Shown here one piece after another: positions 25,797-34,271 of a stretch of 64,000 bases of DNA (its first letter is position 1; every line of letters starts with the position of its first letter). The notes below the pieces were generated by a model. The model had not been told where the DNA came from. It saw only the letters and a program-made list of their open reading frames with translations, and searched no databases. This stretch comes from Paenibacillus sp. (lineage in GTDB: Bacteria > Bacillota > Bacilli > Paenibacillales > YIM-B00363). The stretch spans positions 124,001-188,000 of the forward strand of contig NZ_DASQNA010000010.1 in assembly GCF_035645195.1 (NCBI RefSeq). The letters are read 5' to 3'. A program made the translations under genes and the position numbers.

Positions 25797-25813
25797 TGAT
25801 AACGATCTGCAGC

Positions 25814-25990
25814 TTAAGGTACGATGTTCCGCACGGTCGTGCTGAGCTCCGTAAACAACGCCGTAATTTCCGTCCTGAAGGCGATCAACGCCGCAACGCA
25901 TGCGACGGCGATCAGACCCAGCAGCATACCGTACTCCGTCATCCCTTGACCTTGTTCCTCTTTCACCAATTGCTTCAACTTATTTACCAC
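25814..25990 (-). CDS. flp: Flp-type major pilin
   Basis: Major subunit of the Tad pilus, 58 residues before processing. KEEQGQGMTEYGMLLGLIAV contains the Flp box: cleavage after the first glycine of QGQG places Glu at +5 and Tyr at +6, followed by the hydrophobic polymerisation helix. The start is GTG 25988-25990, with AGGAG eight bases upstream. The GTG three codons earlier abuts the ribosome site and cannot be used. There is a single pilin gene. Confidence 0.93.
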   Translation of the reverse strand: MVNKLKQLVKEEQGQGMTEYGMLLGLIAVACVAALIAFRTEITALFTELSTTVRNIVP

Positions 25991-26024
25991 GACAATCACT
26001 CCTCATATGAAATATTATGTAATC

Positions 26025-26372
26025 CTACGAAAAGAAACTTAGCTTGTGCCCGAGCTCCGTATGGGTCAAGTTGACTGTTCCGGAGGGAAGCTCGACGACC
26101 GAAACGGTTCCGGCGAACTTGCGCCCGACTCTCCCCGGCCGCACGTTCTCCTCGATTCCTACGACCTCGCAGCTTTCATTCAAGTGCAGGACATCGATCG
26201 CATACTTCATGAACAACGTATGAATTTGGTTGCACGGTTGAATATGAAGAGCTTGTCCGTAATGAAAGTCCCTCGTGAACAGCAGTCCCTTCAACCTCGT
26301 CAAAAAACAATGGGCCTTCGCAACATCGTCCGCCAACAGTTTGCCATTCGTTACATTCACTAGCGCCATCAT
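26025..26372 (-). CDS. DUF192 protein at the head of the Tad operon
   Basis: Small protein of about 115 residues with the DUF192 pattern: VNVTNGKLLADDVAKAHCFLTRLKGLLF, ALHIQPCNQIHTLFMKYAIDVLHL, and VSVVELPSGTV. DUF192 proteins are small beta-rich proteins of unknown function, commonly encoded near Tad pilus genes. Start ATG 26372 is chosen for the upstream GGTGG; a TTG at 26405 would add eleven residues. It is 34 bases upstream of flp in the same direction and is probably the first gene of the operon. The 415-base gap beyond (26373-26788) is AT-rich. It holds the inverted repeats TTTGTA-TC-TACAAA near 26504 and GATAC-AAAGG-GTATC near 26614, but no gene. Confidence 0.75.
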   Translation of the reverse strand: MMALVNVTNGKLLADDVAKAHCFLTRLKGLLFTRDFHYGQALHIQPCNQIHTLFMKYAIDVLHLNESCEVVGIEENVRPGRVGRKFAGTVSVVELPSGTVNLTHTELGHKLSFFS

Positions 26373-26730
26373 CTGATCCGCCACCAGCCAAGGGTCCAAA
26401 ATCAATCAATTCCGGATTTGGGGAACCGAACGCGTCGACCTCCTACTTCGGCTGCTCCGCATCCTCGGTAAGTAGGACCTAGTCGGATTGGCCGATACAT
26501 TTTGTATCTACAAATTACAACATGTTTTTACAAAACGCAAGGATTTTTTTCATACTTTATGTGTTTAACCTTATAAACTTGGGATTTTCGGCTCTTTTAA
26601 GCTCGCCATTTTGATACAAAGGGTATCTAGAACAAAGGAGAAAAAGCCCGGCATATCAAGCTTTCCTCATAGGTAGGAAGAGGGATATCGACGTGGATTG
26701 TCGGGAGGGAATACCTATCCGCGGAAAATA

Positions 26731-26766
26731 AAAACGGAAGCCTCCCGGGCGGGATGGCTTCCGTTT
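26731..26766 (-). terminator. Terminator after the YdjO-like gene
   Basis: The stem AAACGGAAGCC/GGCTTCCGTTT is followed on the minus strand by TTTATTTT, 20 bases past the stop. Confidence 0.85.
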
Positions 26767-26788
26767 GTCGCGCGAACGAATTCTCCGT

Positions 26789-27040
26789 TTACTGCGCAGG
26801 GACATTTCGCTTTTCGTTCATGTTCTTTATTGCCGCCTTAACTCCGTAGCTTGAGTCTACAAGGATCGGAAGGTCTTTCATGCTGCTGATCATCGGCGAT
26901 TTGCATTGCGGACAAGCGGGGACATCCTCGAATGAATAATTGTTCCGCATCCAGCCATTGCAATCTTCCCTCGTACACGACCAGATCGCGGTCATTTCCG
27001 TCGGGAAATCCTCCAACGGTCTCCTCCGAGAAAAATTCAT
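26789..27040 (-). CDS. Cold-inducible YdjO-family zinc-ribbon protein
   Basis: An 83-residue protein with two cysteine pairs: WSCTREDCNGWMRNN and ACPQCKSPM, a zinc-ribbon layout matching Bacillus YdjO (cold-inducible protein). GGGGAGG lies seven bases before the ATG at 27040. A longer in-frame reading to 27127 overlaps the cspA terminator and was rejected. It lies just downstream of cspA, in line with a cold-shock role, but each has its own terminator. The biochemical function is unknown. Confidence 0.85.
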   Translation of the reverse strand: MNFSRRRPLEDFPTEMTAIWSCTREDCNGWMRNNYSFEDVPACPQCKSPMISSMKDLPILVDSSYGVKAAIKNMNEKRNVPAQ

Positions 27041-27080
27041 ACTTTGACCTCCCCTTCCATGGCCTTTCAAAAGTCGAAAC

Positions 27081-27119
27081 AAAAAAAGACTGCCCCTTAC
27101 CTTGAATGAAGGAGCAGCC
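27081..27119 (-). terminator. Terminator of cspA
   Basis: The minus-strand stem CTGCTCCTT/AAGGGGCAG is followed by TCTTTTTTT, about 20 bases past the cspA stop. Confidence 0.8.
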
Positions 27120-27137
27120 GTATTCATCGATTCCGTT

Positions 27138-27338
27138 TTACAGTTTTACTACGTTCTCAGCTTGCTGTCCGCGGTTGCCTCTAACGACGTTAAATTCGAC
27201 GCGTTGTCCTTCGTCCAGCGACTTGTACCCGTCGCCCGTAATGGCGCTGAAATGAACGAATACATCGTCCCCGCCCTCTACCTGGATAAAGCCAAAGCCT
27301 TTCTCTGCGTTAAACCATTTCACTGTTCCCTGTTGCAT
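27138..27338 (-). CDS. cspA: Cold-shock protein CspA family
   Basis: Single-stranded nucleic-acid chaperone of 66 residues with the RNA-binding motifs KGFGFI (RNP1) and VFVHF (RNP2) and the family start [19 protein letters not shown] lies seven bases before the chosen ATG; an immediately preceding ATG (27341) is also possible. The 5' region contains a long stem-loop, perhaps a cold-responsive leader or the terminator of the upstream operon. Confidence 0.96.
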   Translation of the reverse strand: MQQGTVKWFNAEKGFGFIQVEGGDDVFVHFSAITGDGYKSLDEGQRVEFNVVRGNRGQQAENVVKL

Positions 27339-27386
27339 CATTGTACCCCCACATGAGATAAATTTTTCTTACATGGACCCTTACAA

Positions 27387-27443
27387 AAAAAGTCACGCAT
27401 CGGTTCAGGCAGCATCGCAACCCTTCCCAATACGTGACTTTGA
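27387..27443 (-). terminator. Stem-loop upstream of cspA: terminator of the sugar-acid operon or cspA leader
   Basis: AAAGTCACG and CGTGACTTT pair across a 37-base loop and are followed on the minus strand by TTTTTTTG. It lies between the aldolase stop (27540) and cspA, so either terminator or structured cold-shock leader fits. Confidence 0.55.
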
Positions 27444-27539
27444 AGTCTCATATACGATACGTTCATCGTAACACAGTTTCGCGGCAATAGCAAACATCCT
27501 TTTTGCATCTTGCCGATCATCCTCTTGCGGATGCTTGCT

Positions 27540-28388
27540 TTACCGTCCCTTATGCGCTAACAGCCGGACGAATTTCGTCATGACCGGTTCCATAGCTTGC
27601 TGCATATTGGCCATGATCGTGGAAAGATGGGCTTTGCCTGCCGACGGATCGGCGGAAAATTCCAATAACTGAGCGACCGCCGCCATCGACACCTCGGTGT
27701 TGACGTTGATTTTGCAAATCCCTGCGCGAATCGCTTTCGTGATGACGTCGTCCGGCGTCCCCGACCCGCCATGCAGGACGAGCGGAACATGCACCGCCTC
27801 GCGAATCCGATCGAGAAGAGCGAGGTCGATCTTCGGCTCCCCCGTGTACATACCATGTACCGTGCCGATCGCGGCGGCCAAGAAGTCGACGCCGGTTTCG
27901 GCGACGAAACGGCGGGCGGACTCCGGATCCGTCAGCGTACCGTCCCCTTCCTCCTCATCGGAGAATGCGCCTCTGGCGACGGAGCCGATCTCCGCTTCGA
28001 CGGACACGCCCGCCATATGAGCGATTTCGACGATCTCTTTCGTCCGGGCGATGTTCTCTTCCAGCGCGAATTTCGAACCGTCGTACATGACGGACGTGAA
28101 TCCGCAGCGGATGGCGCGTACGATCGACGATTTCTCATAGGCATGGTCGAGATGAAGCGCCACCGGCACGCGGCTCTTCGCCGCCAACGCGAGCACGAGC
28201 GCCGCAAAACCTTCGACGTCGACCGTCGGGAAGTACCGCTCTCCCAACGCGATAATGACCGGCTGCCCTTCCTTCTCCGCGGCGCCGATAGCGGCTTGTA
28301 CCGTTTCTAAGTTATAGACGTTAAAGGCGGCAACGGCATACTGCCCCCGCTGCGCGTCTTCGAGAATTTGTTTCGTATTCACTAACAT
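27540..28388 (-). CDS. Class II ketose-bisphosphate-type aldolase
   Basis: Zinc-dependent aldolase of 282 residues. Metal and active-site motifs: ALHLDHAYEKS (D81, H82), VEAEIGSV, AAAIGTVHGMYTGEPKIDLALL (H near 178), LVLHGGSGTPDD and KINVNTEV. The TVHGMY version resembles GatY/KbaY rather than glycolytic FbaA. In this operon it most likely cleaves a phosphorylated sugar acid or keto-sugar made by the adjacent kinase. GGGGG lies eight bases before the ATG at 28388. It is the last gene of the operon; a hairpin separates it from the kinase gene. Confidence 0.88.
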   Translation of the reverse strand: MLVNTKQILEDAQRGQYAVAAFNVYNLETVQAAIGAAEKEGQPVIIALGERYFPTVDVEGFAALVLALAAKSRVPVALHLDHAYEKSSIVRAIRCGFTSVMYDGSKFALEENIARTKEIVEIAHMAGVSVEAEIGSVARGAFSDEEEGDGTLTDPESARRFVAETGVDFLAAAIGTVHGMYTGEPKIDLALLDRIREAVHVPLVLHGGSGTPDDVITKAIRAGICKINVNTEVSMAAVAQLLEFSADPSAGKAHLSTIMANMQQAMEPVMTKFVRLLAHKGR

Positions 28389-28414
28389 CGGATCGGCCCC
28401 CACGAAATGTAGAT

Positions 28415-28453
28415 AGGCGCATACGACCGACCGTATGATCGTCGTATACGCCT
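28415..28453 (-). other. Intergenic hairpin between kinase and aldolase genes
   Basis: AGGCGCATACGAC pairs with GTCGTATACGCCT (one bulge mismatch) in the 70-base gap between two co-directional operon genes. Lacking a T-tract, it is more likely an RNA-processing or stability element than a terminator. Confidence 0.5.
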
Positions 28454-28458
28454 CTGAA

Positions 28459-29904
28459 TTATGATTTGTTCTCCAGCAGCTCTACCGTTTCCCGCAGCGT
28501 CGTTGTCGCGCCGACGTTCCCCGGGAAAATGATATAAGCGATCCCAGGAAACTTACTTTCGTCCCCCGTGATCCAGACCGGAATCCCCGGTTTGATCTGC
28601 CCGGCGACGGTCGCGCGCTTCACTTGAAGACCTTTGGTCCCGATGTCGCTCGACGTGATGCCGCCTTTCGCCACAATGTAATTCGGGCGAACCTGCAATC
28701 GCTGCACGATGCTTGTCACCGCATCCGCGATCTTCACGGACTGCTTCAGCTCTTCCTCTTGCATGCCTTCCCCGAGGTCGAGTCTCTCCCGTCTCGTGTA
28801 CACCGTTACCGTTTTCCCTGCGGCTACGAGCTTCTCCACCTCGGCGATGACCCGATCCACCTCGGCCGCGAACTTCTCCGGTTCTACGACCAGATGGCTG
28901 TCCAGCTGGATGAACTCGATGAAGTCGCATCGTTTCAACTCTTCCAGCTGCTCCGTCGTCTTCTTGACGTGAGAGCCGACGAGCACGAGGCCGCCGTTCC
29001 CGCGATCCTCCCGAATCAGCTCTTCCCGCCGGAGAAGCGGCTTGTCGGCGATGCCGCCGATCACCTTCGTGAACGCGGCCGCGGTGCGGAATAGGAAGTT
29101 TTTGCCGGCGTTGATCGCCCGAACGAGCGCGATCGCGAACACTTCCACGTCCGCGTAATCGACGGCGTTGACGATTACTTTATTAAACCCCTTCACTTGA
29201 AGCAGCTGTTCGACGATGCGATCGACGTTGACCGTCCGAAGATCCTCGAGAGCGATATAGGTCGCGTTCTCGGCCTTATACCGGCCGCCCGACTTTTCCT
29301 CTACCCATTCGCCCAGATGCGAGCTCGCGTAACCGAAGGTCCGATCCTTCGCGAACTCCGTCGCCCCGGCGGGAACCAGCTCATCCCCGTATTGAACGTA
29401 GTGAATGTTGTCGACGGTGAAGCGGCCGCCCTCCCGGAAGAAGGGCAGGATCACTTCGCCGTCGAAGCGCAGCTCGGAACGTTCCTCGACCGTGTTCTTC
29501 AACGTCTCCGTCTCTAAGGGATAGTGCCCCCTCAGGGTCGAGTCGCCCCGGCTGACGATCAAGAACGGTCGGTCCAGCTTCTTCGATACCTGCGCCACGT
29601 TCTCCGCGATTTCCCGATGCGCCGCTTCGCTCTCGCTTGCGATCATCCCCCGGGAATTCGTCAGGATGAAGAACATGGACCGTTCCTCGCGGAAGCCTTG
29701 TTCGATGCTTTCAAGCGACCAATCCGTATATACCGACACGCCGTGCACCGTTTGAACGCCCGTCGGATCGTCGTCCAGAACGACGATTTTTCTGTTCAAT
29801 CCCCGCAGCTCGTTCTCTAATGTTCTTTGTACGAGACCGCGGTCGATTTCAGTATGGTTTTCGAATACTTCTCTCGCCAATCTGTTTCCGATGATGTTTT
29901 GCAC
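28459..29904 (-). CDS. Four-carbon acid sugar kinase family protein (DUF1537)
   Basis: Cytoplasmic kinase of 481 residues, DtnK/OtnK family, which phosphorylates tetronate-type sugar acids. N-terminal domain (to about 280) begins IVVLDDDPTGVQTVHGVSVYTDW and includes FLIVSRGDSTLRGHYPLE. The C-terminal nucleotide-binding domain has KGGITSSDIGTKGLQVKRATV, PGIPVW and FPGNVGATTTLRETV. Length and motifs are complete. The neighbours are a GntP permease, a beta-hydroxyacid dehydrogenase and an aldolase. Known tetronate pathways use an isomerase (OtnI) and a decarboxylase (OtnC), which are absent here, so the exact substrate is uncertain. Confidence 0.9.
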   Translation of the reverse strand: MQNIIGNRLAREVFENHTEIDRGLVQRTLENELRGLNRKIVVLDDDPTGVQTVHGVSVYTDWSLESIEQGFREERSMFFILTNSRGMIASESEAAHREIAENVAQVSKKLDRPFLIVSRGDSTLRGHYPLETETLKNTVEERSELRFDGEVILPFFREGGRFTVDNIHYVQYGDELVPAGATEFAKDRTFGYASSHLGEWVEEKSGGRYKAENATYIALEDLRTVNVDRIVEQLLQVKGFNKVIVNAVDYADVEVFAIALVRAINAGKNFLFRTAAAFTKVIGGIADKPLLRREELIREDRGNGGLVLVGSHVKKTTEQLEELKRCDFIEFIQLDSHLVVEPEKFAAEVDRVIAEVEKLVAAGKTVTVYTRRERLDLGEGMQEEELKQSVKIADAVTSIVQRLQVRPNYIVAKGGITSSDIGTKGLQVKRATVAGQIKPGIPVWITGDESKFPGIAYIIFPGNVGATTTLRETVELLENKS

Positions 29905-29927
29905 CTTTAACGCCTACCTTTACCCGT

Positions 29928-31274
29928 TTAGATACCCGGCAAAATACCGCTGAACAAGCTCAATACAAATACCGTCGCGAGCGCCGTCAAACCTGCGATG
30001 AATCCGCCTAACGTCCATGCCTTCAAGGTTTGCGTGACCGTAAGCTTGCCGAATCTGCTGACGACCCAGAAGCCCGAATCGTTCGGGAGCGACAATCCGA
30101 TGCCGCCGGCGCAAATCGCGAGGCCGAGCAAAATCGGGGAGACGCCCAAATCGCCGATCATCGGTCCCAAAATGCTGGAAGTCGTCACGAGCGCCACTGT
30201 CGCGGAGCCGAGGGAAGCCCTCAAAATTTGCGAGAAAATGAACGCGAGCAGCAGGATCGGAATGCTCAGGTCTTGCATCGTGCCGATGAGATAATCGCCG
30301 ATGCCGCTTTTGTTAATGACCGCGCCGAACGCCCCGCCCGCGCCGGTAATCAAAATGATGATGCCGGCCGAATTGATCGCTTCCGAATACAAATTGTCGT
30401 AATCCTCGGCAATGTAAGGACGAAGCACGACGATCGCAACCACCGTACTGATCAGAAGCGCGATGTTTTTGTCCCCGATGAAGCCGAAGATCGAAGAAAT
30501 CGCCGTATCAGGGAACATGAGCTTCGTAATCGTATTTAACAAAATCAACACGATCGGCAGGCAAAGCATCGCGAACGAAAGGCCCGTGCTGATTTCTTTG
30601 CGCGGCTTCGCCTGCTGCTCCGGCGCGCCTTCCACTTGAATTTCGCCCGAATGCTTCAAACGCTTGCCGATATACATGCCGTACAGATACCCGCCTACCA
30701 ACGTGGCCGGAATCGCGCAAAGAATGCCGTACAAAATGAACAAGCCTAAGTCGGAACCGGTGTTTTCGGCGACCACGAGCGGTCCCGGCGTCGGCGCAAC
30801 CATGTTGTGCGAAACGATCAAGCCCACGCCGAGGGCAGTGACGAAGCTCATCACGGCGATACCCGTTTTGTTGGCCAAGCTTTTGATCAAACCGCTCAAG
30901 ATGACGAACGCGGCGTCGAAGAATACAGGGATGGATACGATCGTCCCCGTCAGTCCGAGCCCGGCAGGCGACTTCTTCGCGCCGAACGCCTTGAGAACCG
31001 CTTGCGCGATTTTCTCTACAGCGCCGGATGCGGCCAGGAATTGACCGAAAATTACGCCGAGACCGATAAGGATGCCGACGCCCGCCAGCGTATTGCCGAA
31101 GCCGGTCGTGACCACCCCGGGGATGTCCTTAATCGGCATGCCGATGACCAGCGCCGTAGCGAAGGCGACGAGAATCAAGGACAAGAAAGGCTCCAGCTTG
31201 ACCTTCAAGATGAGGAAGAACAATGCGGCTAACGCCAGCAGAAAAATCACGATCAACATTGGACCCGTAACCAT
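29928..31274 (-). CDS. GntP-family sugar-acid permease
   Basis: Membrane symporter of 448 residues with 12 or more helices. Family features include IGLGVIFGQFLAASGAVEKIAQ, SIPVFFDAAFVIL, SHNMVAPTPGPLVVAENTGSDLG, SAGIIILITGAGGAFGAVI and GSATVALVTT. GntP members import gluconate and related aldonates with protons. It lies between the dehydrogenase and kinase genes, so it probably takes up the pathway substrate. Confidence 0.92.
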   Translation of the reverse strand: MVTGPMLIVIFLLALAALFFLILKVKLEPFLSLILVAFATALVIGMPIKDIPGVVTTGFGNTLAGVGILIGLGVIFGQFLAASGAVEKIAQAVLKAFGAKKSPAGLGLTGTIVSIPVFFDAAFVILSGLIKSLANKTGIAVMSFVTALGVGLIVSHNMVAPTPGPLVVAENTGSDLGLFILYGILCAIPATLVGGYLYGMYIGKRLKHSGEIQVEGAPEQQAKPRKEISTGLSFAMLCLPIVLILLNTITKLMFPDTAISSIFGFIGDKNIALLISTVVAIVVLRPYIAEDYDNLYSEAINSAGIIILITGAGGAFGAVINKSGIGDYLIGTMQDLSIPILLLAFIFSQILRASLGSATVALVTTSSILGPMIGDLGVSPILLGLAICAGGIGLSLPNDSGFWVVSRFGKLTVTQTLKAWTLGGFIAGLTALATVFVLSLFSGILPGI

Positions 31275-31311
31275 GGCTTGTAAATTCTCCTTTTAGGTTA
31301 CCGTAGTAACC

Positions 31312-32202
31312 TTATTTTCGTTTTTCGACCGTAACCCCGGCCAGGTTTTCGTAATACTGAACGATCCCGCTATGATCCAAGCCTTGCTTGCCTTCCGACT
31401 TCAACGTTGCGAAGATGTTCAGGACGTGGCTTGTCAACGGCAGCGGCACGTTCTCCTGCTCCGCCGTTTCCATCACGTTGGTCAGGTCCTTCATGTTGAT
31501 ATCGACCCGGCCGCCCGGTGTAAAGTTGCGCTCCAATACCATCGGCGCTTTCGCGTCCAGAACGGTGCTGCCGGCCAATCCTCCGCGAATCGCTTGATAC
31601 ATCTTCTCCACGTCGATACCCGTTTTGGCGGCTAAGACGAACGCTTCGGACATCGCGGCGATGTTGACGTTCACGATGATTTGGTTCGCGAGCTTCGCGA
31701 TGGACCCGCAGCCGTTGGCCCCGACCAATGTAATATCTTTCCCCATTGCGGCCAAGACGGGCTCTGCTTTCTTGAATACTTCCTCATCCCCGCCGACCAT
31801 GATCGACAGCGTTCCGTCGATCGCTTTCGGCTCGCCCCCGCTGACCGGAGCGTCCAGCAGATGCAGCCCGCGCTCTCGCAGTGCGGCGGCGACCTCTCTC
31901 GAAACGATCGGCGACACCGAGCTCATGTCGACGACGATCGTACCGGGCTTCGCGCCTTGAACGATGCCGTTCTCGCCAAGAATGACGTTCTTAACGATCT
32001 CGTTGTTCGGCAGCATTGTAATGATGATATCGCTTACACGCGCAACCTCCGCCGGCGTTGCGGCACTCTTGGCGCCTTCCTGAACCAACTCGTCGACCGC
32101 CGCTTGATTCACGTCGGTAATCGTCAATTCATAACCATGCTTCAATAAGTTGCGCGACATCGGTTTCCCCATAATGCCGATTCCAATAAAACCAACCTTC
32201 AT
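31312..32202 (-). CDS. Beta-hydroxyacid dehydrogenase (GarR/LtnD-like)
   Basis: NAD(P)-dependent oxidoreductase of 296 residues. N-terminal Rossmann motif GFIGIGIMGKPMSRNL, substrate loop DAPVSGGEPKA (S121), and catalytic K170 in GSIAKLANQ. It resembles tartronate-semialdehyde reductase GarR and L-threonate 2-dehydrogenase LtnD, which cannot be separated by eye. With a DUF1537 kinase downstream, oxidation of a tetronate (LtnD-like) is favoured. First gene of the operon, with TAGGAGG before the ATG and a cre site overlapping that region. Confidence 0.9.
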   Translation of the reverse strand: MKVGFIGIGIMGKPMSRNLLKHGYELTITDVNQAAVDELVQEGAKSAATPAEVARVSDIIITMLPNNEIVKNVILGENGIVQGAKPGTIVVDMSSVSPIVSREVAAALRERGLHLLDAPVSGGEPKAIDGTLSIMVGGDEEVFKKAEPVLAAMGKDITLVGANGCGSIAKLANQIIVNVNIAAMSEAFVLAAKTGIDVEKMYQAIRGGLAGSTVLDAKAPMVLERNFTPGGRVDINMKDLTNVMETAEQENVPLPLTSHVLNIFATLKSEGKQGLDHSGIVQYYENLAGVTVEKRK

Positions 32203-32214
32203 TGAAAATACCTC

Positions 32215-32228
32215 CTAAAGCGCTTTCA
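32215..32228 (-). promoter_or_regulatory. Candidate cre site at the head of the sugar-acid operon
   Basis: The minus strand reads TGAAAGCGCTTTAG, matching TGNNARCGNTWNCW except at the last two positions. It abuts the ribosome site of the dehydrogenase gene, a roadblock-type position for CcpA. Confidence 0.5.
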
Positions 32229-32246
32229 TTGTGATATCTATCGTCA

Positions 32247-32277
32247 TTGTACACAACAATTTATTTTTTGTATACAT
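32247..32277. promoter_or_regulatory. Candidate GntR operators in the divergent promoter
   Basis: TTGTACACAA (32247-32256) and TTGTATACAT (32268-32277) are similar 10-base near-palindromes 21 bases apart, i.e. two helical turns. They lie between the sugar-acid operon and gntR. FCD-type GntR regulators bind TNGTATACNA-like sites. Confidence 0.5.
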
Positions 32278-32429
32278 TTTTTTAATTCGTGGATACAATA
32301 GTCTTGTTGCCTTACCCCTTTTGGAAGGTCTTACATTCTTTTTCTTTGTCCTTCCAGCGCCTTTTGGTTATTATGAATAAGAAAATAGCGAAATATGCAT
32401 GAGGAAACGGAACCAGAAAGGGAATTGCG

Positions 32430-33047
32430 ATGAGCAAGCAGCCGTCACAACGGGCCTACTTAAGCTCGTACGAATTTATTCGGGATAAAATTTTAAATGG
32501 CGAATATCCTCGGGGCACCAAGCTCGTGGAGGAACGATTGGCGGAGGAACTAGGCGTCAGCCGGACGCCGATTCGCGAATCGATCCGCAAGCTGGAGCAG
32601 GAGGGGCTGATTCGGCAAAAACGAGTCGTCAACCCGACGGCCACCGACTTGAGCAACATTTTTCAGGTGCGTATTTTGCTGGAGGGGTACTCGGCTCGCT
32701 GCGCGGCCGCGTTTATGGACGAGGCCACGGTGGACAAGCTCCAAGCCAGCATTACCGCTGCCCGCCTGGGCCCTGACGAGGAAACGATGAGGGCGAACGA
32801 GGAATTTCATAATTTGATCATACAATCGAGCAAAAACCCTCAAATGATCGATATTATCGATCGGATGCAATCCATTATTTACTTGTTTCGGAAGACTGTC
32901 GTTATCTATAAGCGCCCCTTCCTGCTCGATGAACATCAAGAGATCCACGATGCCATCCGCGCGCATGACGGGGATTTGGCGGAACGGCTCATGCAGGACC
33001 ATCTCCGGGCCGATTTGGAGTTTTCGCTTCATCTGCTGAAACAATAG
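32430..33047 (+). CDS. GntR-family (FCD) regulator of the sugar-acid operon
   Basis: Repressor-type regulator of 205 residues. The winged helix is at 10-75 (GTKLVEERLAEELGVSRTPIRESIRKLEQEGLI) and the FCD ligand domain follows, with metal-ligand pattern residues in EEFHNLII, DEHQEIHDAI and QDHLRADLEF. FCD regulators typically sense sugar acids or dicarboxylates through a bound metal. It is divergent from the operon it presumably controls, with operator-like repeats between. GGAATTGCG precedes the ATG. Confidence 0.9.
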   Translation: MSKQPSQRAYLSSYEFIRDKILNGEYPRGTKLVEERLAEELGVSRTPIRESIRKLEQEGLIRQKRVVNPTATDLSNIFQVRILLEGYSARCAAAFMDEATVDKLQASITAARLGPDEETMRANEEFHNLIIQSSKNPQMIDIIDRMQSIIYLFRKTVVIYKRPFLLDEHQEIHDAIRAHDGDLAERLMQDHLRADLEFSLHLLKQ

Positions 33048-33055
33048 CACTCGCC

Positions 33056-33090
33056 TACAGCCCCAATTCCGACGGAATTGGGGCTGTAGG
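33056..33090. terminator. Bidirectional stem-loop between gntR and the exchanger gene
   Basis: CTACAGCCCCAATTCC and GGAATTGGGGCTGTAG form a 16-base perfect stem between convergent genes. There is no T-tract on either side. Confidence 0.55.
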
Positions 33091-33130
33091 TTCGGCGAAA
33101 CGCGAAAGCAATATCTATCTGCGTTTCCCG

Positions 33131-34087
33131 CTAGCCTCGTATCATCACGTAAGCCATATACCCGATATAGGACAAGGTTAGAACCATCCCTTCGATTCTT
33201 CCGACCTTGTAGTGGGTTCTGGAAACGACGAACAATAGCGCCGTGAGAACGATCAATATAACGACGTCGGTCACCATAACCCGTTCTACGCCCAAAGGAG
33301 AAATGACAGCCGAGACCCCTAGCACAAACAAAATGTTGAAAATGTTGCTCCCCACGACGTTCCCCACGGCGATTTCGTTCTGCTTCTTAAGCGCCGCGGC
33401 AACCGAAGTGACCAATTCCGGCAATGAAGTGCCCACCGCCACGATCGTCAGCCCCACTAATGTTTCCGTCATGCCCCACCGCAGCGCGATGATCGTGCTG
33501 TGCTGAACGACCAGATGACCTCCGTAAATAATGGCCGCCAGTCCTGCCGCGCCGAAAAATATAGGTTTGCCCAAAGTTGCATTCCCAACCGAAGCGGCTT
33601 GCGTGCCGCCTTCCTCCCGGCTATTGCGCGCCGCTTCGAAGATGTAATACATGAAAATGGCAAAAAACAACAGCAGGATGATACCGTCTCCGCGAGTAAT
33701 GACATTGATAGCGCTCTGCTGCAAACTATAATCGCTAATCAAGACGAGAAGAACGAAACTGGCGAGAAACGTAAAGGGGATTTCCTTTTTGATCGTTTCG
33801 CCTTTCACTTGAATGGCCATGATGATCGCCACCACGCCGACTACGAAAGCCGTATTAAAGACGTTGCTGCCGATGACGTTCCCGAGCGAAACCCCCGCGT
33901 TCTGATTTAATGCGGCAATAATGCTGACCGTCGCCTCCGGCGAGCCCGTTCCGAAAGCTACGATCGTTAGACCGATGAGAATCGGAGGTACGCGAAAGTA
34001 AGCGGCGATCTTCGAAGAACCCTCTACAAAATAATTCGCTCCCAAGATTAGCAGGGCAAAGCCAACCATTAACAAGAGATAACTCAA
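33131..34087 (-). CDS. Calcium/sodium antiporter (CaxA/YrbG family), TTG start
   Basis: Ten-helix cation exchanger of 318 residues with two inverted Na_Ca_ex repeats. Alpha-repeat motifs: IVAFGTGSPEATVSI with GNVIGSNVFNTAFVVG, and IVAVGTSLPELVTSV with GNVVGSNIFNILFVLG. A short cytoplasmic loop (ARNSREEGGTQAAS) separates the halves. The start is TTG 34085-34087, with AGGGGCGG seven bases upstream. The longer in-frame reading to 34264 crosses a terminator and has a basic leader unlike the family. Monocistronic. Confidence 0.9.
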   Translation of the reverse strand: MSYLLLMVGFALLILGANYFVEGSSKIAAYFRVPPILIGLTIVAFGTGSPEATVSIIAALNQNAGVSLGNVIGSNVFNTAFVVGVVAIIMAIQVKGETIKKEIPFTFLASFVLLVLISDYSLQQSAINVITRGDGIILLLFFAIFMYYIFEAARNSREEGGTQAASVGNATLGKPIFFGAAGLAAIIYGGHLVVQHSTIIALRWGMTETLVGLTIVAVGTSLPELVTSVAAALKKQNEIAVGNVVGSNIFNILFVLGVSAVISPLGVERVMVTDVVILIVLTALLFVVSRTHYKVGRIEGMVLTLSYIGYMAYVMIRG

Positions 34088-34198
34088 CTTGTTTCCGCCC
34101 CTTCTTCTATATTTGACGCAAGGGGGATGTTCCCGCCATTCGCAAGTTTTCCCTATTGCACCCGGTTGATAACCTGAGGAGCGGAAATTTCGGGGCGC

Positions 34199-34249
34199 AA
34201 AAAAACGCCCATTAGCATTTATCGTTATCCGACGAACGCTAAGGGGCGC
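34199..34249 (-). terminator. Terminator after the PH-domain gene
   Basis: The arms CGCCCCTTAGC and GCTAATGGGCG pair and the minus strand continues TTTTTTTG, about 25 bases past the stop. Confidence 0.75.
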
Positions 34250-34271
34250 AGCCTGTCTCGGCATTTCCGTT

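Noticed and set aside
26373-26788. Possible c-di-GMP riboswitch or other leader before the Tad operon
   Set aside because: No conserved riboswitch core words seen on either strand; only small inverted repeats and a terminator of the neighbouring gene.
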